A program made the translations under genes and the position numbers. A DNA stretch of 64,000 bases. It comes from an uncultured Clostridia bacterium (GTDB lineage Bacteria > Bacillota > Clostridia > Oscillospirales > Ruminococcaceae). Below, one piece after another: positions 24,803 to 34,120 of the stretch; the stretch's first letter is position 1, and every line of letters begins with the position of its first letter. The stretch lies in contig CANQKW010000002.1 of assembly GCA_947624555.1 (NCBI GenBank), forward strand, positions 62,001 through 126,000, in the 5' to 3' direction. A model generated the notes under the pieces. It had not been told where the DNA came from, searched no databases, and saw only the letters and a list, made by a program, of their open reading frames with translations.

Positions 24803-27448
24803 TTACCTCGCTTGATCGTTATTGTCGTCTTTTTTTTCGGACTTTTTGCTTTCCAGCTCACGCATTACCTTGAATGCCTCGTCTTCTTCCGTCAGATGGG
24901 TGAGCGGACGGTTTGCGGTAAAATCATATTTTTCCATTTTTTTCTTATCGTCACGAACCTTGATTTTTTCCTCTTCGGTATTATCGGGAGTGCCGTTTCT
25001 GATATCGTTCTCGCAAATTTGTCTTGTAAGAGCGTCAACGTATGATGTATGAGCCTTAACTCCGTCAAGCTGGTCCTGACTGTAAAGATGAACGTAATTC
25101 ATAGGTTCATTTCTCTTGTAAATACGGAAGAAGAACACATATCCTATCCAAAGGACTATACCCACAGCGGAAAGTATTATGCCGACGGTAAGACCGGGAG
25201 TTCTGTACGTGAAATTCACCTCGCAAAGACCCGACGGAACACGTATACCGCACAGACCGCCGTTTATCTTATCGACCTCGACGGGCTGACCGTTTATTTC
25301 AGCGCTCCAGCCCTTGCAGTACGGTACGCTGAAACAGACGAGTTTTTCGCTGTCATAACGTGTTTTTGCGGTAAATCCTTCCTTTGTCACACTGAATTGA
25401 ATTACGCCGTTTTTAATTTTTTCCTTTGCGTCAAGCTGAAACTGATTGTACGAATAAACGAAATCCGTTGTGTCCTTGACCATAATATCGGAGTATTTTT
25501 CAATCTGTTCATCGGTGAGAAAAGCAGAACGCACCATAAGCTTATCCGCATAGGTTGCTCCCTCGACGTCTTTTATCGGGAAATAAGTGTCATAAGCAAA
25601 TCCCATAGGGAGAGCATAATCTGTTTTGTAGATGTCATATTCTCCCTCGGTTTTCATATATTCATAGATTTGAAGGTCCTCTATTGCGTCAGAACGCTTT
25701 GTGGTGTCCATATCTTTTGGTATCATAATATATTTTACTCTTGCAAGCGCTCTGAAAGCATAATTTGTATAATCGGGAGCAGAATTTACCGTACGTGTAA
25801 GACCCAGCGTCCTGTACAGCTCAAATGTCGAACCGGGGATAATGCTGGTAAAGCTCTTCAGAGAACTGTTTTTGCTGAACATATTGAAGTTGTTGATCTC
25901 GTCCAATCCCTCAATGCGGTAAAAATCGGGGTCATCTATCTGAAATTCAGCCGAAACCACCTGATTAAATCTTCCTACTTTCGGACCAATACTTCTTCCC
26001 ACACCGATAAAGTAATAACTGAGTACCATTGAAAAGATTATCGTCGATACGGTAAAAATTTTGTAGCGGCTTTTGGTTGATTTTTTGCGCAAACGAAGAA
26101 TTAAAAACAGAGCTAAAATTGACAAAAGCGCTATAATGATCTGAATATAGACTATTCCGCTGATTTTATTGAGAAATCTCGGAGCAAGCGTATCATATTC
26201 TTTTCGGATGCCGTCTTTTTGGACTTCAAGGGTGAAAGGCGCTAACAGGGATAAAATAGTAATTATACCGACAGTTAATGCGCAGACTTTGTTGCCGAAT
26301 TTCAAGTCAAACTCTTCGTGTTCAAGCGAATATACCGTCGCAAGGCAGCAGATAAGCTCGGGCATATAAAACCAGCGCGTGTAATAGTTGTCGTTGAACA
26401 GCATGAAAGCAGCGTTAAGTCCCGGAACAAACGCCATTAAGAGGCATATGCCTATCAAAGCTCTTGCCCAGTGACCTTTTGCGCCTTTGATGAAAGCGAC
26501 GACTCCCGCCATTGAAAACAGCGGCAGATAGAGCGCAACGCTCGACCATTTTGCATTTGCATTATTGAACAAATTAGTTCTAGCAGCAACTTCGGGCGGA
26601 AAGAACATACTTTCCAGAAGAAGTCCATAGCGCTGTTCGTTCGAGTAGAACAGAAAATCCCAGTTTTTCAGGGTATTCATCGAGCGAGGAACATCAAGCA
26701 CCTGATATATCGACGGAATAAACAGAATACCTGCGATAAGTACTCCGATAACGCTTTCTGCGGCGAGCAGCAAAAATTCTTTCAGACTGACACGAAAACG
26801 CTTGTCCATAGCCAATCTTACAATGAAATAAATCACCAGAAAAACACATTCACCTATGAAGAAGAAATAGTTTGCAAGGCAGTTTACAGCGACAATGACA
26901 GCGAAAGTGCCTTTTCTCTTATTGATGACAAATTCTTCAAGTCCCACCAAAAGCAGTGGGAAATACATATATGCGTCCTGGAATTGAAAGAAAACGTTGT
27001 ACAGATTAAAGCTTGAAAAAGCATAGAGCAGTCCGCCGATAAGAGCAGACTGAGGCTTTGAAACAAATCTTCTTATATAGGTGAAGGCAAAAAGCGAAAT
27101 ACAGGCAAATTTTACACAAAGCAGCGGCGCCATAAGATACTGCGACCACGAGGCAGGAAAGAGAGTCATAAACCAGAAAAACGGACTTCCCAGCGTGTAG
27201 TAAGTGTAGCTGCCGATAAAATTAGCGCCCAAATCCGTTCCCCAGTCCCAGCCCATTGTCCCGTTTTGAACGGCTTCTATGCTGTGCTTGAAGAACGGAA
27301 TTTGCTGCGCATTGTAATCTCCGTAAAATATAAAATAACCGCCGTCGGCTATGACAAACGGAAGAAACACTGCCGCTGCCATAATAAGAGCAACAAGAAA
27401 AGATTTTTGATAATACTTTTTTTCAGACTTATACATTGAATTATACAT
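24803..27448 (-). CDS. YfhO-family multi-pass membrane protein
   Basis: 881 residues. About a dozen hydrophobic segments occupy residues 15-490, with DGGYFIFYGDYNAQQIPF near the N-terminus, a characteristic YfhO pattern. A roughly 230-residue extracytoplasmic domain follows, then a last membrane segment near 770 and a charged cytoplasmic tail of about 100 residues rich in Lys/Glu. YfhO proteins have a GT-C-like fold and in some Firmicutes add sugars to teichoic acids; the acceptor here is unknown. It starts 24 bases after argS with GGGAG upstream. Confidence 0.85.
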   Translation of the reverse strand: MYNSMYKSEKKYYQKSFLVALIMAAAVFLPFVIADGGYFIFYGDYNAQQIPFFKHSIEAVQNGTMGWDWGTDLGANFIGSYTYYTLGSPFFWFMTLFPASWSQYLMAPLLCVKFACISLFAFTYIRRFVSKPQSALIGGLLYAFSSFNLYNVFFQFQDAYMYFPLLLVGLEEFVINKRKGTFAVIVAVNCLANYFFFIGECVFLVIYFIVRLAMDKRFRVSLKEFLLLAAESVIGVLIAGILFIPSIYQVLDVPRSMNTLKNWDFLFYSNEQRYGLLLESMFFPPEVAARTNLFNNANAKWSSVALYLPLFSMAGVVAFIKGAKGHWARALIGICLLMAFVPGLNAAFMLFNDNYYTRWFYMPELICCLATVYSLEHEEFDLKFGNKVCALTVGIITILSLLAPFTLEVQKDGIRKEYDTLAPRFLNKISGIVYIQIIIALLSILALFLILRLRKKSTKSRYKIFTVSTIIFSMVLSYYFIGVGRSIGPKVGRFNQVVSAEFQIDDPDFYRIEGLDEINNFNMFSKNSSLKSFTSIIPGSTFELYRTLGLTRTVNSAPDYTNYAFRALARVKYIMIPKDMDTTKRSDAIEDLQIYEYMKTEGEYDIYKTDYALPMGFAYDTYFPIKDVEGATYADKLMVRSAFLTDEQIEKYSDIMVKDTTDFVYSYNQFQLDAKEKIKNGVIQFSVTKEGFTAKTRYDSEKLVCFSVPYCKGWSAEINGQPVEVDKINGGLCGIRVPSGLCEVNFTYRTPGLTVGIILSAVGIVLWIGYVFFFRIYKRNEPMNYVHLYSQDQLDGVKAHTSYVDALTRQICENDIRNGTPDNTEEEKIKVRDDKKKMEKYDFTANRPLTHLTEEDEAFKVMRELESKKSEKKDDNNDQAR

Positions 27449-27472
27449 AGATCATACTCCCGATTAAATACC

Positions 27473-29263
27473 TTACATTTTTTCAGGTGCCTCGATTTTG
27501 AGGAGCGTCAGAACGTTTTTGATAACCGTTTTGGCAGCCTTGCAAAGAGCAAGCCTTGAAAGCTTGACTTCTGTTTTAGCGTCCTTAATGCCGCAGGAGT
27601 CGTAGAATTTATGGAAGATCTGAGCAAGCTCATAGACGTATTTTGTAAGCTTGAACGGTGAGTATTCTGTCGCTGCCTCATTGATAAGTTCGGGATATTC
27701 GGCGATTTTGCGTACAAGCGCCTTTTCCTCGTCTGCTGTATAGCTTATAGGCTGTCCGTTGTATACGGCGCCGTCCTCAGCCTGTTTTTCAAGCACACGG
27801 CAAATTCTTGCGTGAGCATATTGAACGTAAAAAACGGGATTTTTTGAGCTTTCTTCAACAGCAAGGTCAAGGTCAAAATCAAGATGAGTATTTGCGTCAC
27901 GAAGATTAAAGAAGAAACGCGCATTGTCGATAGGCACTTCGTCAAGAAGAGTAGCAAGCGTTATCGCTTTGCCCGAACGCTTTGAAAGCTTAACGGGCTT
28001 TCCGTCGCTTACAAGCATAACCATCTGGCAAATAACAACGTCAAGACGCTTTTCGTCGATGCCCATAGCCTGAAGGCAAATTCTCATTCTTTTGACGTAG
28101 CCGTGGTGGTCGGCGCCCAAAACGTCTATAGCTTTATCGTAATTTCTTGTAACGAGTTTGTTGTAATGATATGCAATATCGGGGACAATGTAAGTAGGAA
28201 ATCCGTTTGAGCGCACAAGCACAAAATCCTGTTCGCCGCCGAAATCCGTTGCTCTGAGCCATAAAGCGCCGTCTTTTTCATAGGTGTGACCGCCGTTTTT
28301 CAGGTGGTTTATTACCTCAGCGACCGCACCGCTTTCGTGCAGACTGCTTTCCTTGAACCAGTTGTCGTATTTGATACGATATTTCAGCAGGTCATCTTCA
28401 AGAATTTGCTCATTTATTGGCAGAGCATAATCAACGAGAGCTTTTTTGCGCTCTTCAGCGGACTTTTCCGAAAGAGCTTTTCCGCCGAATTTATCGTAAT
28501 AATTTTTTGCGTGAGCGATAATATCCGCACCGAGATAAACGTCATTCGGCATATAAAACGGGTCGTTTTTGTCGGCAGTCGTTTCTTCGGTATCCGAAAC
28601 GGTTCTGCTGAAAATTTCACGGCAGAGCGTTTCGTTGTCGGAAATTTCCGAAATAAGAGCCTGTCCTTGCTCGGAACAGAGCTGCATATATCTCAAATCA
28701 AGCGAATTTCCGAATTTTGCAACCTGATTGCCTGCGTCGTTTATATAAAACTCTCTGTCAGCCTTATAGCCTGCCTCTTCCAGCAGCGAGGCAAGGCAGT
28801 CGCCGATAGCGCCGCCTCTTGCGTTGCCGATATGCATAGGTCCCGTGGGATTTGCCGAAACAAATTCCACGAGAATTCGTTTTCCTTTTCCGAGATTTGT
28901 TTTTCCGTAATCTGCGCCAAGCTCAAGCGTATTCTTTACAACCGATGAGTACCAGTTGTCGCCGAGGAAAAAATTAAGAAAACCGGGACCTGCAAGCTCC
29001 GCCTTTCCGAACGGAGTGCCGTTAAGCTCAATAGCGTCCTTCAGCAGCTCTCCGAGCGCACGGGGATTTGTTTTAAGAGCCTTCGCACAAACCAGCGCAG
29101 CATTTGCCGAAAAATCTCCGTGAGCATTGTCCGCAGGAACGCTGACAGAAAAGGGCGGAAGAGGTTCAGCAGGGATTTTTCCTTCCGAAACAAGATTTCC
29201 CAATGCTTTCATAATGATTTCGTTTATTTCGTTCTTTGCGTCCTCAACAGCATTATAGTACAT
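27473..29263 (-). CDS. argS: Arginine-tRNA ligase
   Basis: 596 residues, class I. The N-terminal Add-1 domain covers about residues 1-110. The HIGH-type motif is in SANPTGPMHIGNARGG (H144), and the KMSKS-type loop is VKLSKRSGKAITL near residue 410. The C-terminal anticodon-binding helices include AHARICRV. GAGG lies upstream of the ATG. The gene preceding it encodes a DUF1934 protein, as in the ywiB-argS pair of Bacillus. Confidence 0.96.
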   Translation of the reverse strand: MYYNAVEDAKNEINEIIMKALGNLVSEGKIPAEPLPPFSVSVPADNAHGDFSANAALVCAKALKTNPRALGELLKDAIELNGTPFGKAELAGPGFLNFFLGDNWYSSVVKNTLELGADYGKTNLGKGKRILVEFVSANPTGPMHIGNARGGAIGDCLASLLEEAGYKADREFYINDAGNQVAKFGNSLDLRYMQLCSEQGQALISEISDNETLCREIFSRTVSDTEETTADKNDPFYMPNDVYLGADIIAHAKNYYDKFGGKALSEKSAEERKKALVDYALPINEQILEDDLLKYRIKYDNWFKESSLHESGAVAEVINHLKNGGHTYEKDGALWLRATDFGGEQDFVLVRSNGFPTYIVPDIAYHYNKLVTRNYDKAIDVLGADHHGYVKRMRICLQAMGIDEKRLDVVICQMVMLVSDGKPVKLSKRSGKAITLATLLDEVPIDNARFFFNLRDANTHLDFDLDLAVEESSKNPVFYVQYAHARICRVLEKQAEDGAVYNGQPISYTADEEKALVRKIAEYPELINEAATEYSPFKLTKYVYELAQIFHKFYDSCGIKDAKTEVKLSRLALCKAAKTVIKNVLTLLKIEAPEKM

Positions 29264-29290
29264 TTTAAGATCCTCGCTTTGATTTTGAAT

Positions 29291-29704
29291 TTACATTTTC
29301 ACGCTTATTGTAATTTCATTTTCGGTCATTAAACCGCCGTTCACGTCAACGGTATATTTCAGATGAATTTTGCCGCCTTTTTCATTGAGTTCTTCCGTAA
29401 GGTCATTTGTCGTAATTCCCACCATACAGTCGCCGTATTCTGTACCGTAGTGGCAGAAATGACGCGTTTTATTCTCGAATACAAGGCTTGAAAAGGCATT
29501 TCCCGTTCGTGTAAGCGACATCATTTTGTCGTCGATACGCAGCTGAACGTGACTTCCGTCATAGCCCGTAGCCTCGCTTTCGTCATAATCAATGAAATAA
29601 GAGCCTTTATGGAAACGAAATTCGCCTTTTGTAAACAGCTCAGACTCATCTGTAAATCCGTCAACGGTCTGTTTTATTTTTAATGTAATTGAACAGTTTT
29701 CCAC
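29291..29704 (-). CDS. DUF1934 (YwiB-like) beta-barrel protein
   Basis: 137 residues, small soluble beta-rich protein of the DUF1934/YwiB type, with calycin-like alternation and YDESEATGYDGSHVQLRI and FCHYGTEYGDCMVGI blocks. Function unknown; the family is commonly next to argS. Start is probably GTG at 29704, eight bases after CGGAG; a longer frame reaches into ddl without a ribosome binding site. It begins 19 bases after ddl ends. Confidence 0.78.
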   Translation of the reverse strand: MENCSITLKIKQTVDGFTDESELFTKGEFRFHKGSYFIDYDESEATGYDGSHVQLRIDDKMMSLTRTGNAFSSLVFENKTRHFCHYGTEYGDCMVGITTNDLTEELNEKGGKIHLKYTVDVNGGLMTENEITISVKM

Positions 29705-29723
29705 AATTTTTTCTCCGTAAAAA

Positions 29724-30782
29724 TTATTCTGTTGCAAGCTGAATAAGCCTGTCAAGCAGAGCAGGGTATGGAATACCCATATTTTCCATAAGTTTCGGGT
29801 ACATACTTATAGGCGTAAAGCCGGGGATAGTGTTTATTTCGTTAAGGATAATATCGTTTTCGGTCACGAAGAAATCCACTCTTGACATTCCGCCGCAGCC
29901 GCACACTTTATATGCTTTTTTGGCGATTTCACGCAGTTCGTTTGATTGCTCTTCGGAAATTTTCGCAGGAATATCCAGCACGGAAGTGCCCTTTTTGTAT
30001 TTTGCGTCGTAATCGTAAAATCCCTCCGCAGGAGTTATCTGACCCGGTACGGACGCAATAAGGTCGCCGATATTTCCCAGAACGGCACATTCTACTTCCT
30101 TGCCGATTATTTCTTTCTCAACAACAGCCTTTGTTCCGTGAGCAAATGCGACTTTAAGACCTGCTTTAAGCTCTTCGGAGTTTTCTGCTCTCGATACGCC
30201 TACCGAAGAACCTGCGCAGGCAGGCTTTATGTACACGGGATAACCCAGCTTTTTCTCAACGGTTTCGGACGCTTTTTCCATATCTTCGAGAGAAAGCCTG
30301 CATAAAGCGACATACGGGGCAGTTTTTATTCCTGCGCTGTCAAGAATTCTGTGGGTCACGGATTTATCCATACAATCGGCAGAAGATGTCATATCGCAGC
30401 CAACGCAGGGTATTCCGCTGAGCTGACACAGACCCTGTATCGAGCCGTCCTCGCCGTTCATTCCGTGAAGAACGGGGAATACGGCGTCTACTTTTCTGAG
30501 ATAAGCGCTGTTATCGTTTCCCATTATGATAAATCCCTTGTGAAGAGCATCGGGGCTTAATATTGCGGTACAGCAGTCGGGATTGTTTTCCCATTCTCCT
30601 GTCTTTATTTTATCATATTCGCCGGGATAATACAGCCAGTGACCTTTTTTTGTGATACCTACGCATATTATGTCATATTTTTCGGCAGGAATATTTGTCA
30701 GCACCGAATATGCCGAAATAAGTGAAATTTCGTGCTCGCTTGATACGCCGCCGAAAAGGACCGCTATTTTCTGTTTAGCCAT
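29724..30782 (-). CDS. ddl: D-alanine-D-alanine ligase
   Basis: 352 residues. It joins two D-Ala molecules for the peptidoglycan precursor. Visible blocks: FGGVSSEHEISLISA, LHGMNGEDGSIQG, KPACAGSSVGVSR, EVECAVLGN and NEINTIPGFT, with ATP-grasp metal ligands in the last segment. The length suits the VanA/Ddl long subgroup; ligand specificity (D-Ala versus D-Lac or D-Ser) was not determined. It heads the five-gene minus-strand operon behind a near-consensus promoter. Confidence 0.94.
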   Translation of the reverse strand: MAKQKIAVLFGGVSSEHEISLISAYSVLTNIPAEKYDIICVGITKKGHWLYYPGEYDKIKTGEWENNPDCCTAILSPDALHKGFIIMGNDNSAYLRKVDAVFPVLHGMNGEDGSIQGLCQLSGIPCVGCDMTSSADCMDKSVTHRILDSAGIKTAPYVALCRLSLEDMEKASETVEKKLGYPVYIKPACAGSSVGVSRAENSEELKAGLKVAFAHGTKAVVEKEIIGKEVECAVLGNIGDLIASVPGQITPAEGFYDYDAKYKKGTSVLDIPAKISEEQSNELREIAKKAYKVCGCGGMSRVDFFVTENDIILNEINTIPGFTPISMYPKLMENMGIPYPALLDRLIQLATE

Positions 30783-30832
30783 AATAATCCGCCTTTCTTT
30801 TGTTATTTTTATATAATAAACACACCGGTTTT

Positions 30833-30861
30833 ATTATAGCATAATTCTACTTTAATTTCAA
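30833..30861 (-). promoter_or_regulatory. Sigma-A promoter of the ddl operon
   Basis: On the minus strand TTGAAA (30861-30856), 17-base spacer, TATAAT (30838-30833), with a TGC extended -10. A palindrome ACCGGT (30824-30829) lies at the expected transcription start. Confidence 0.88.
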
Positions 30862-30909
30862 GGGGAAAAAGGTCGATTTGCGGAAAATCCTGCATTTTAT
30901 TTACAATGG

Positions 30910-30938
30910 TTGACTTCTTGTGCGTAATATGATAAAAT
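30910..30938 (+). promoter_or_regulatory. Sigma-A promoter of galE
   Basis: TTGACT (30910-30915), 17-base spacer, TAAAAT (30933-30938). ACCGGT (30948-30953) again lies at the expected start. The leader of about 125 bases to galE shows no convincing terminator. Confidence 0.85.
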
Positions 30939-31069
30939 AAAAATGATACCGGTCAAAATAATTTGCCGAAATGTAAATTTTTTGTCAGGAAAATTGTGCA
31001 AAATCACTAAAAATCAAGCGCCCCGTAAAGGGTCACAGCAATAATAAATTATTATCGGGAGGCAGAAAA

Positions 31070-32071
31070 ATGTCATTGTTGGTAACGGGCGGAGCAGGAT
31101 TTATCGGGTCGCATACCTGTGTGGAGCTTTTAAATTCGGGGGAAGAAATTGTCGTTATGGATAATTTTTTCAATTCAACTCCCAAAGCTCTTGACGGAAT
31201 ACGGCAGATAACAGGCAGGAATTTTAAATTTTACGAGGCTGATATGCTGGATAAATCCGCTGTTGATAAAATATTCTCCGAAAACAATATCGAGCAGGTA
31301 ATTCACTTTGCAGGATATAAGTGCGTGCCCGAAAGCGTAAAAAAGCCGTTTTTGTATTATTCAAACAATATTCGGGGAACGCTTAATATTCTTGAGTCAA
31401 TGGAAAAATACGGATGCAGGAAATTTGTTTTCAGCTCTTCGGCAACGGTTTACGGCATACCCGACGCCGTGCCTGTCCGTGAGGATTTTCCGCTGTCGGC
31501 TATAAATCCGTACGGTTCCACAAAGCTTATCATTGAAAATCTTTGCCGTGAAATGCAGCGTGCGGACAATACTCTTACAATGATACTTCTGAGATATTTT
31601 AATCCCGTGGGAGCGCACAGCAGCGGTCTTATAGGAGAGGCGCCGACAGGTACTCCGAATAATCTTATGCCGATAGTTATTGAAAAAGCTCTGGGAAAGC
31701 GTGACAGGCTTGCGGTTGCGGGAAACGATTATCCCACACCCGACGGAAGTTGTATTCGGGATTATATTCACGTCACGGATCTTGCGAAAGGTCACGTTGC
31801 CGCTGTCAAAAAGGCAAGAGAGCTTAAAGGAGGCTGTCCTGCGTATAATCTGGGAACAGGTCGGGGATATTCCGTGTTTGAAATCCTCGATACATTTGAG
31901 CGTGTAAATAACATAGATTTAGGCTATGTTGTCGGTGAAAGACGCGAGGGCGACGCTCCCGAAATATATTCCGACCCTTCGTTTGCCGAAAAAGAACTCG
32001 GCTGGAAAGCGCAGCTCGGAATTGAAGATATGTGCAAAGACGCCTGGAATTTTGCAAAAAAGTCAATTTAA
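31070..32071 (+). CDS. galE: UDP-glucose 4-epimerase
   Basis: 333 residues, extended SDR fold. NAD-binding motif GGAGFIGSHT at residues 7-16, catalytic serine region FSSSATVYG, and the YxxxK pair Y148/K152 in NPYGSTKLI. It interconverts UDP-glucose and UDP-galactose, supplying envelope or exopolysaccharide sugars. GGGAGG lies upstream of the ATG. Monocistronic, flanked by its own promoter and terminator. Confidence 0.95.
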   Translation: MSLLVTGGAGFIGSHTCVELLNSGEEIVVMDNFFNSTPKALDGIRQITGRNFKFYEADMLDKSAVDKIFSENNIEQVIHFAGYKCVPESVKKPFLYYSNNIRGTLNILESMEKYGCRKFVFSSSATVYGIPDAVPVREDFPLSAINPYGSTKLIIENLCREMQRADNTLTMILLRYFNPVGAHSSGLIGEAPTGTPNNLMPIVIEKALGKRDRLAVAGNDYPTPDGSCIRDYIHVTDLAKGHVAAVKKARELKGGCPAYNLGTGRGYSVFEILDTFERVNNIDLGYVVGERREGDAPEIYSDPSFAEKELGWKAQLGIEDMCKDAWNFAKKSI

Positions 32072-32079
32072 AGAGAAAT

Positions 32080-32106
32080 GCTCCCGAATTTTCGGGAGCG
32101 TTTTTT
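32080..32106. terminator. Terminator between convergent galE and the MetRS-like gene
   Basis: GCTCCCGAA (32080-32088) and TTCGGGAGC (32091-32099) form a nine-pair stem followed by GTTTTTT for galE. The T-run overlaps the stop codon of the convergent gene, and the reverse reading is moderately T-rich, so it may serve both. Confidence 0.88.
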
Positions 32107-34120
32107 ATTCCTCGCTGTCGCCCGAAAGCTGACTTTGGTGCTTGGTAAAGAAGTCAACTCTCGGTTCAAGAAATTTGAGTTTGTGGTCTTTTCCGCCCGT
32201 GAAATCAGAAAGCGTGTCAAAAATCCTGTCCCAGCTCCAGAAACTTTCGTCAAGCTGCAAATATTCAAGTATCATCTCTGTTCCCTTTGGAGCTAAAGGA
32301 TGAAGAAGAACAGCGGCAACTCTCACCATATGGAAAATATTGATAAGAGCGGCTCTGCGCATTTCATTGTCATCTGCTTTATCGGCGTCGCTCAGCGCCT
32401 TTGACGAGTATTTGCTCATCTTTCTTATATAGCTGTCAAGAACATAGGTCGCCTGATGAAACTCAAAGCGGTACATAAAGCGTTCATAATCGAGAATTGC
32501 TTTTTTTGACTCTTCCGTGATCTGCTCGTCGACATTTCCTACGGGCATAAAACCGTCAAAATACTTCTGAACAGTATAAAAACAAGTCCTTATGACACGG
32601 TTAAAAACATTCGACAGCAAAAATCCGTCCTTTACAACGGGGTCGGCGTCCTCGGGCTTTGCGTTGGGATTATACGGTTTCGGCATAAAGCTTACGCTGC
32701 GCTGTCCCAGTCCAAGGCTCAAAAAATGCATACGCAGCTGTTCGGGGGTATAATAATCCAGCAGATCCGCAGCCATAGGCGGCTTTACAGCGCCCGAACT
32801 GGAGGCTTTTTTGTCAAGGAAAAGTATATGATTGTTTGCACACAGTATAGGCAGCTGCATTTCTCCGTCATCGGGATAAATTGTGTTTTCACCCTTTTGC
32901 AGAGCGATAAACATACCCATTTCCGCTACGCCGTAGAAGTAGATATTGTCCGCTCCTATAAATTGATAGACCTGAGCGTCTTTGCTGCACCAGAATTCCT
33001 TCCATTCATCCATACTGCGGCCCTGCTTTTCAAGAGCCGCTTTGGTGAAAGAAATCGGCGCCCACAGACTTTCGGGCCAGACCCATACGGTAAGCTGTTC
33101 TTCGTTTTCGAGAACAGGCGCTTTAACGCCCCACTCAATATTTCCCGTAAGACGGAAAGGCACAAGAGTTTTGCCCGTGCGGTAACGAATGCCGTTTGCA
33201 GAGAGAATTTCGCAAGCCTTGTTCATTTCGTCAAGCTCTTTAAAAGCAATCGTAAACGACGGTTTTTTCTTCTCTTCGATAAACTCGTGTTCGGGCATTT
33301 TATCCTTGACTTTTTCATACTCTTCCAGCAGCTCGTTTTTGATGTGAATAACAGGGTCTGCAAGAAATTCCGAAACCGTGCTGGAAACCAGCTTTCTTAC
33401 GTTCTTTTTCTTGGAAATATCGTCGGCGTATTCTTTGAGGAGCCGGCTGTACGAGGGCAAATCAAAATACCAGTTTTCGACGTCCCTCATAACGGGTTTT
33501 TCTCCCGTAAGAGTGCTTTTCGGGTCGATGAGATTTTCGGGCATATACTGATGACCGAGGTCACACTCGTCGGCATAGCCTTTTTCGCTCTGACAGCCGT
33601 CTACGGGGCATTTTCCGACGACCTGCCTGCCGTTCAGGAAACAGCCTGCCTTTTCATCGTAAAACTGCTTTGTGACGATTTTTTTGAGATGACCGTTATC
33701 GTACAGCCTGCGGATAAATTTATCCGTTACATCATCGTGAATTTCGGCAGTTCTGTCCAGACCCGACGCACCAAACACATTAAGGCTTATCAGATAATCG
33801 TCAAGAGTTTTCTTCTGAGCGTCGTGATTTTCCCTGACAAAATCCTTTATAGTACCCGTAAAGCCTTTTTCCTCGCAAAGTTTGCGGTAGCTTTCGGCGA
33901 TAGGCGAGCCGTAACAGTCGGTTCCCGATACGAAAATCACATTGTCTTTGCCTATTCTGTCACGGAGAAATCTTGCGTAGCAGTCTGCAAAAACGAAAAC
34001 TCCTCCTATATGTCCGAAATGGAGCTTTTTGTTTCCGTAGGGCATTCCGCCTGTTATTACTGCTCTTTTGGGAAATTCGGGACGGGGAATTTCGTGAAAT
34101 TCCTTCTTATTATCAGACAT
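32105..34120 (-). CDS. Methionyl-tRNA synthetase-like class I protein with altered KMSKS loop
   Basis: 671 residues. The N-terminus resembles MetRS: GGMPYGNKKLHFGHIGG in place of the usual PYANGPIHLGH, then FVSGTDCYGSPI. A zinc-knuckle-like region follows (KCPVDGCQSEKGYADECDLGH), and FIGADNIYFYG matches the MetRS FIGKDN block. Where KMSKS is expected, after HILFLD, the sequence reads KKASSSGAVKPP. The C-terminal helical region looks like an anticodon-binding domain. The ATG at 34120 has AAAGGA upstream and overlaps rnr by eight bases. It is either a divergent MetRS subfamily or a paralogue with another job; a canonical metG is not in this window. Confidence 0.75.
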   Translation of the reverse strand: MSDNKKEFHEIPRPEFPKRAVITGGMPYGNKKLHFGHIGGVFVFADCYARFLRDRIGKDNVIFVSGTDCYGSPIAESYRKLCEEKGFTGTIKDFVRENHDAQKKTLDDYLISLNVFGASGLDRTAEIHDDVTDKFIRRLYDNGHLKKIVTKQFYDEKAGCFLNGRQVVGKCPVDGCQSEKGYADECDLGHQYMPENLIDPKSTLTGEKPVMRDVENWYFDLPSYSRLLKEYADDISKKKNVRKLVSSTVSEFLADPVIHIKNELLEEYEKVKDKMPEHEFIEEKKKPSFTIAFKELDEMNKACEILSANGIRYRTGKTLVPFRLTGNIEWGVKAPVLENEEQLTVWVWPESLWAPISFTKAALEKQGRSMDEWKEFWCSKDAQVYQFIGADNIYFYGVAEMGMFIALQKGENTIYPDDGEMQLPILCANNHILFLDKKASSSGAVKPPMAADLLDYYTPEQLRMHFLSLGLGQRSVSFMPKPYNPNAKPEDADPVVKDGFLLSNVFNRVIRTCFYTVQKYFDGFMPVGNVDEQITEESKKAILDYERFMYRFEFHQATYVLDSYIRKMSKYSSKALSDADKADDNEMRRAALINIFHMVRVAAVLLHPLAPKGTEMILEYLQLDESFWSWDRIFDTLSDFTGGKDHKLKFLEPRVDFFTKHQSQLSGDSEE

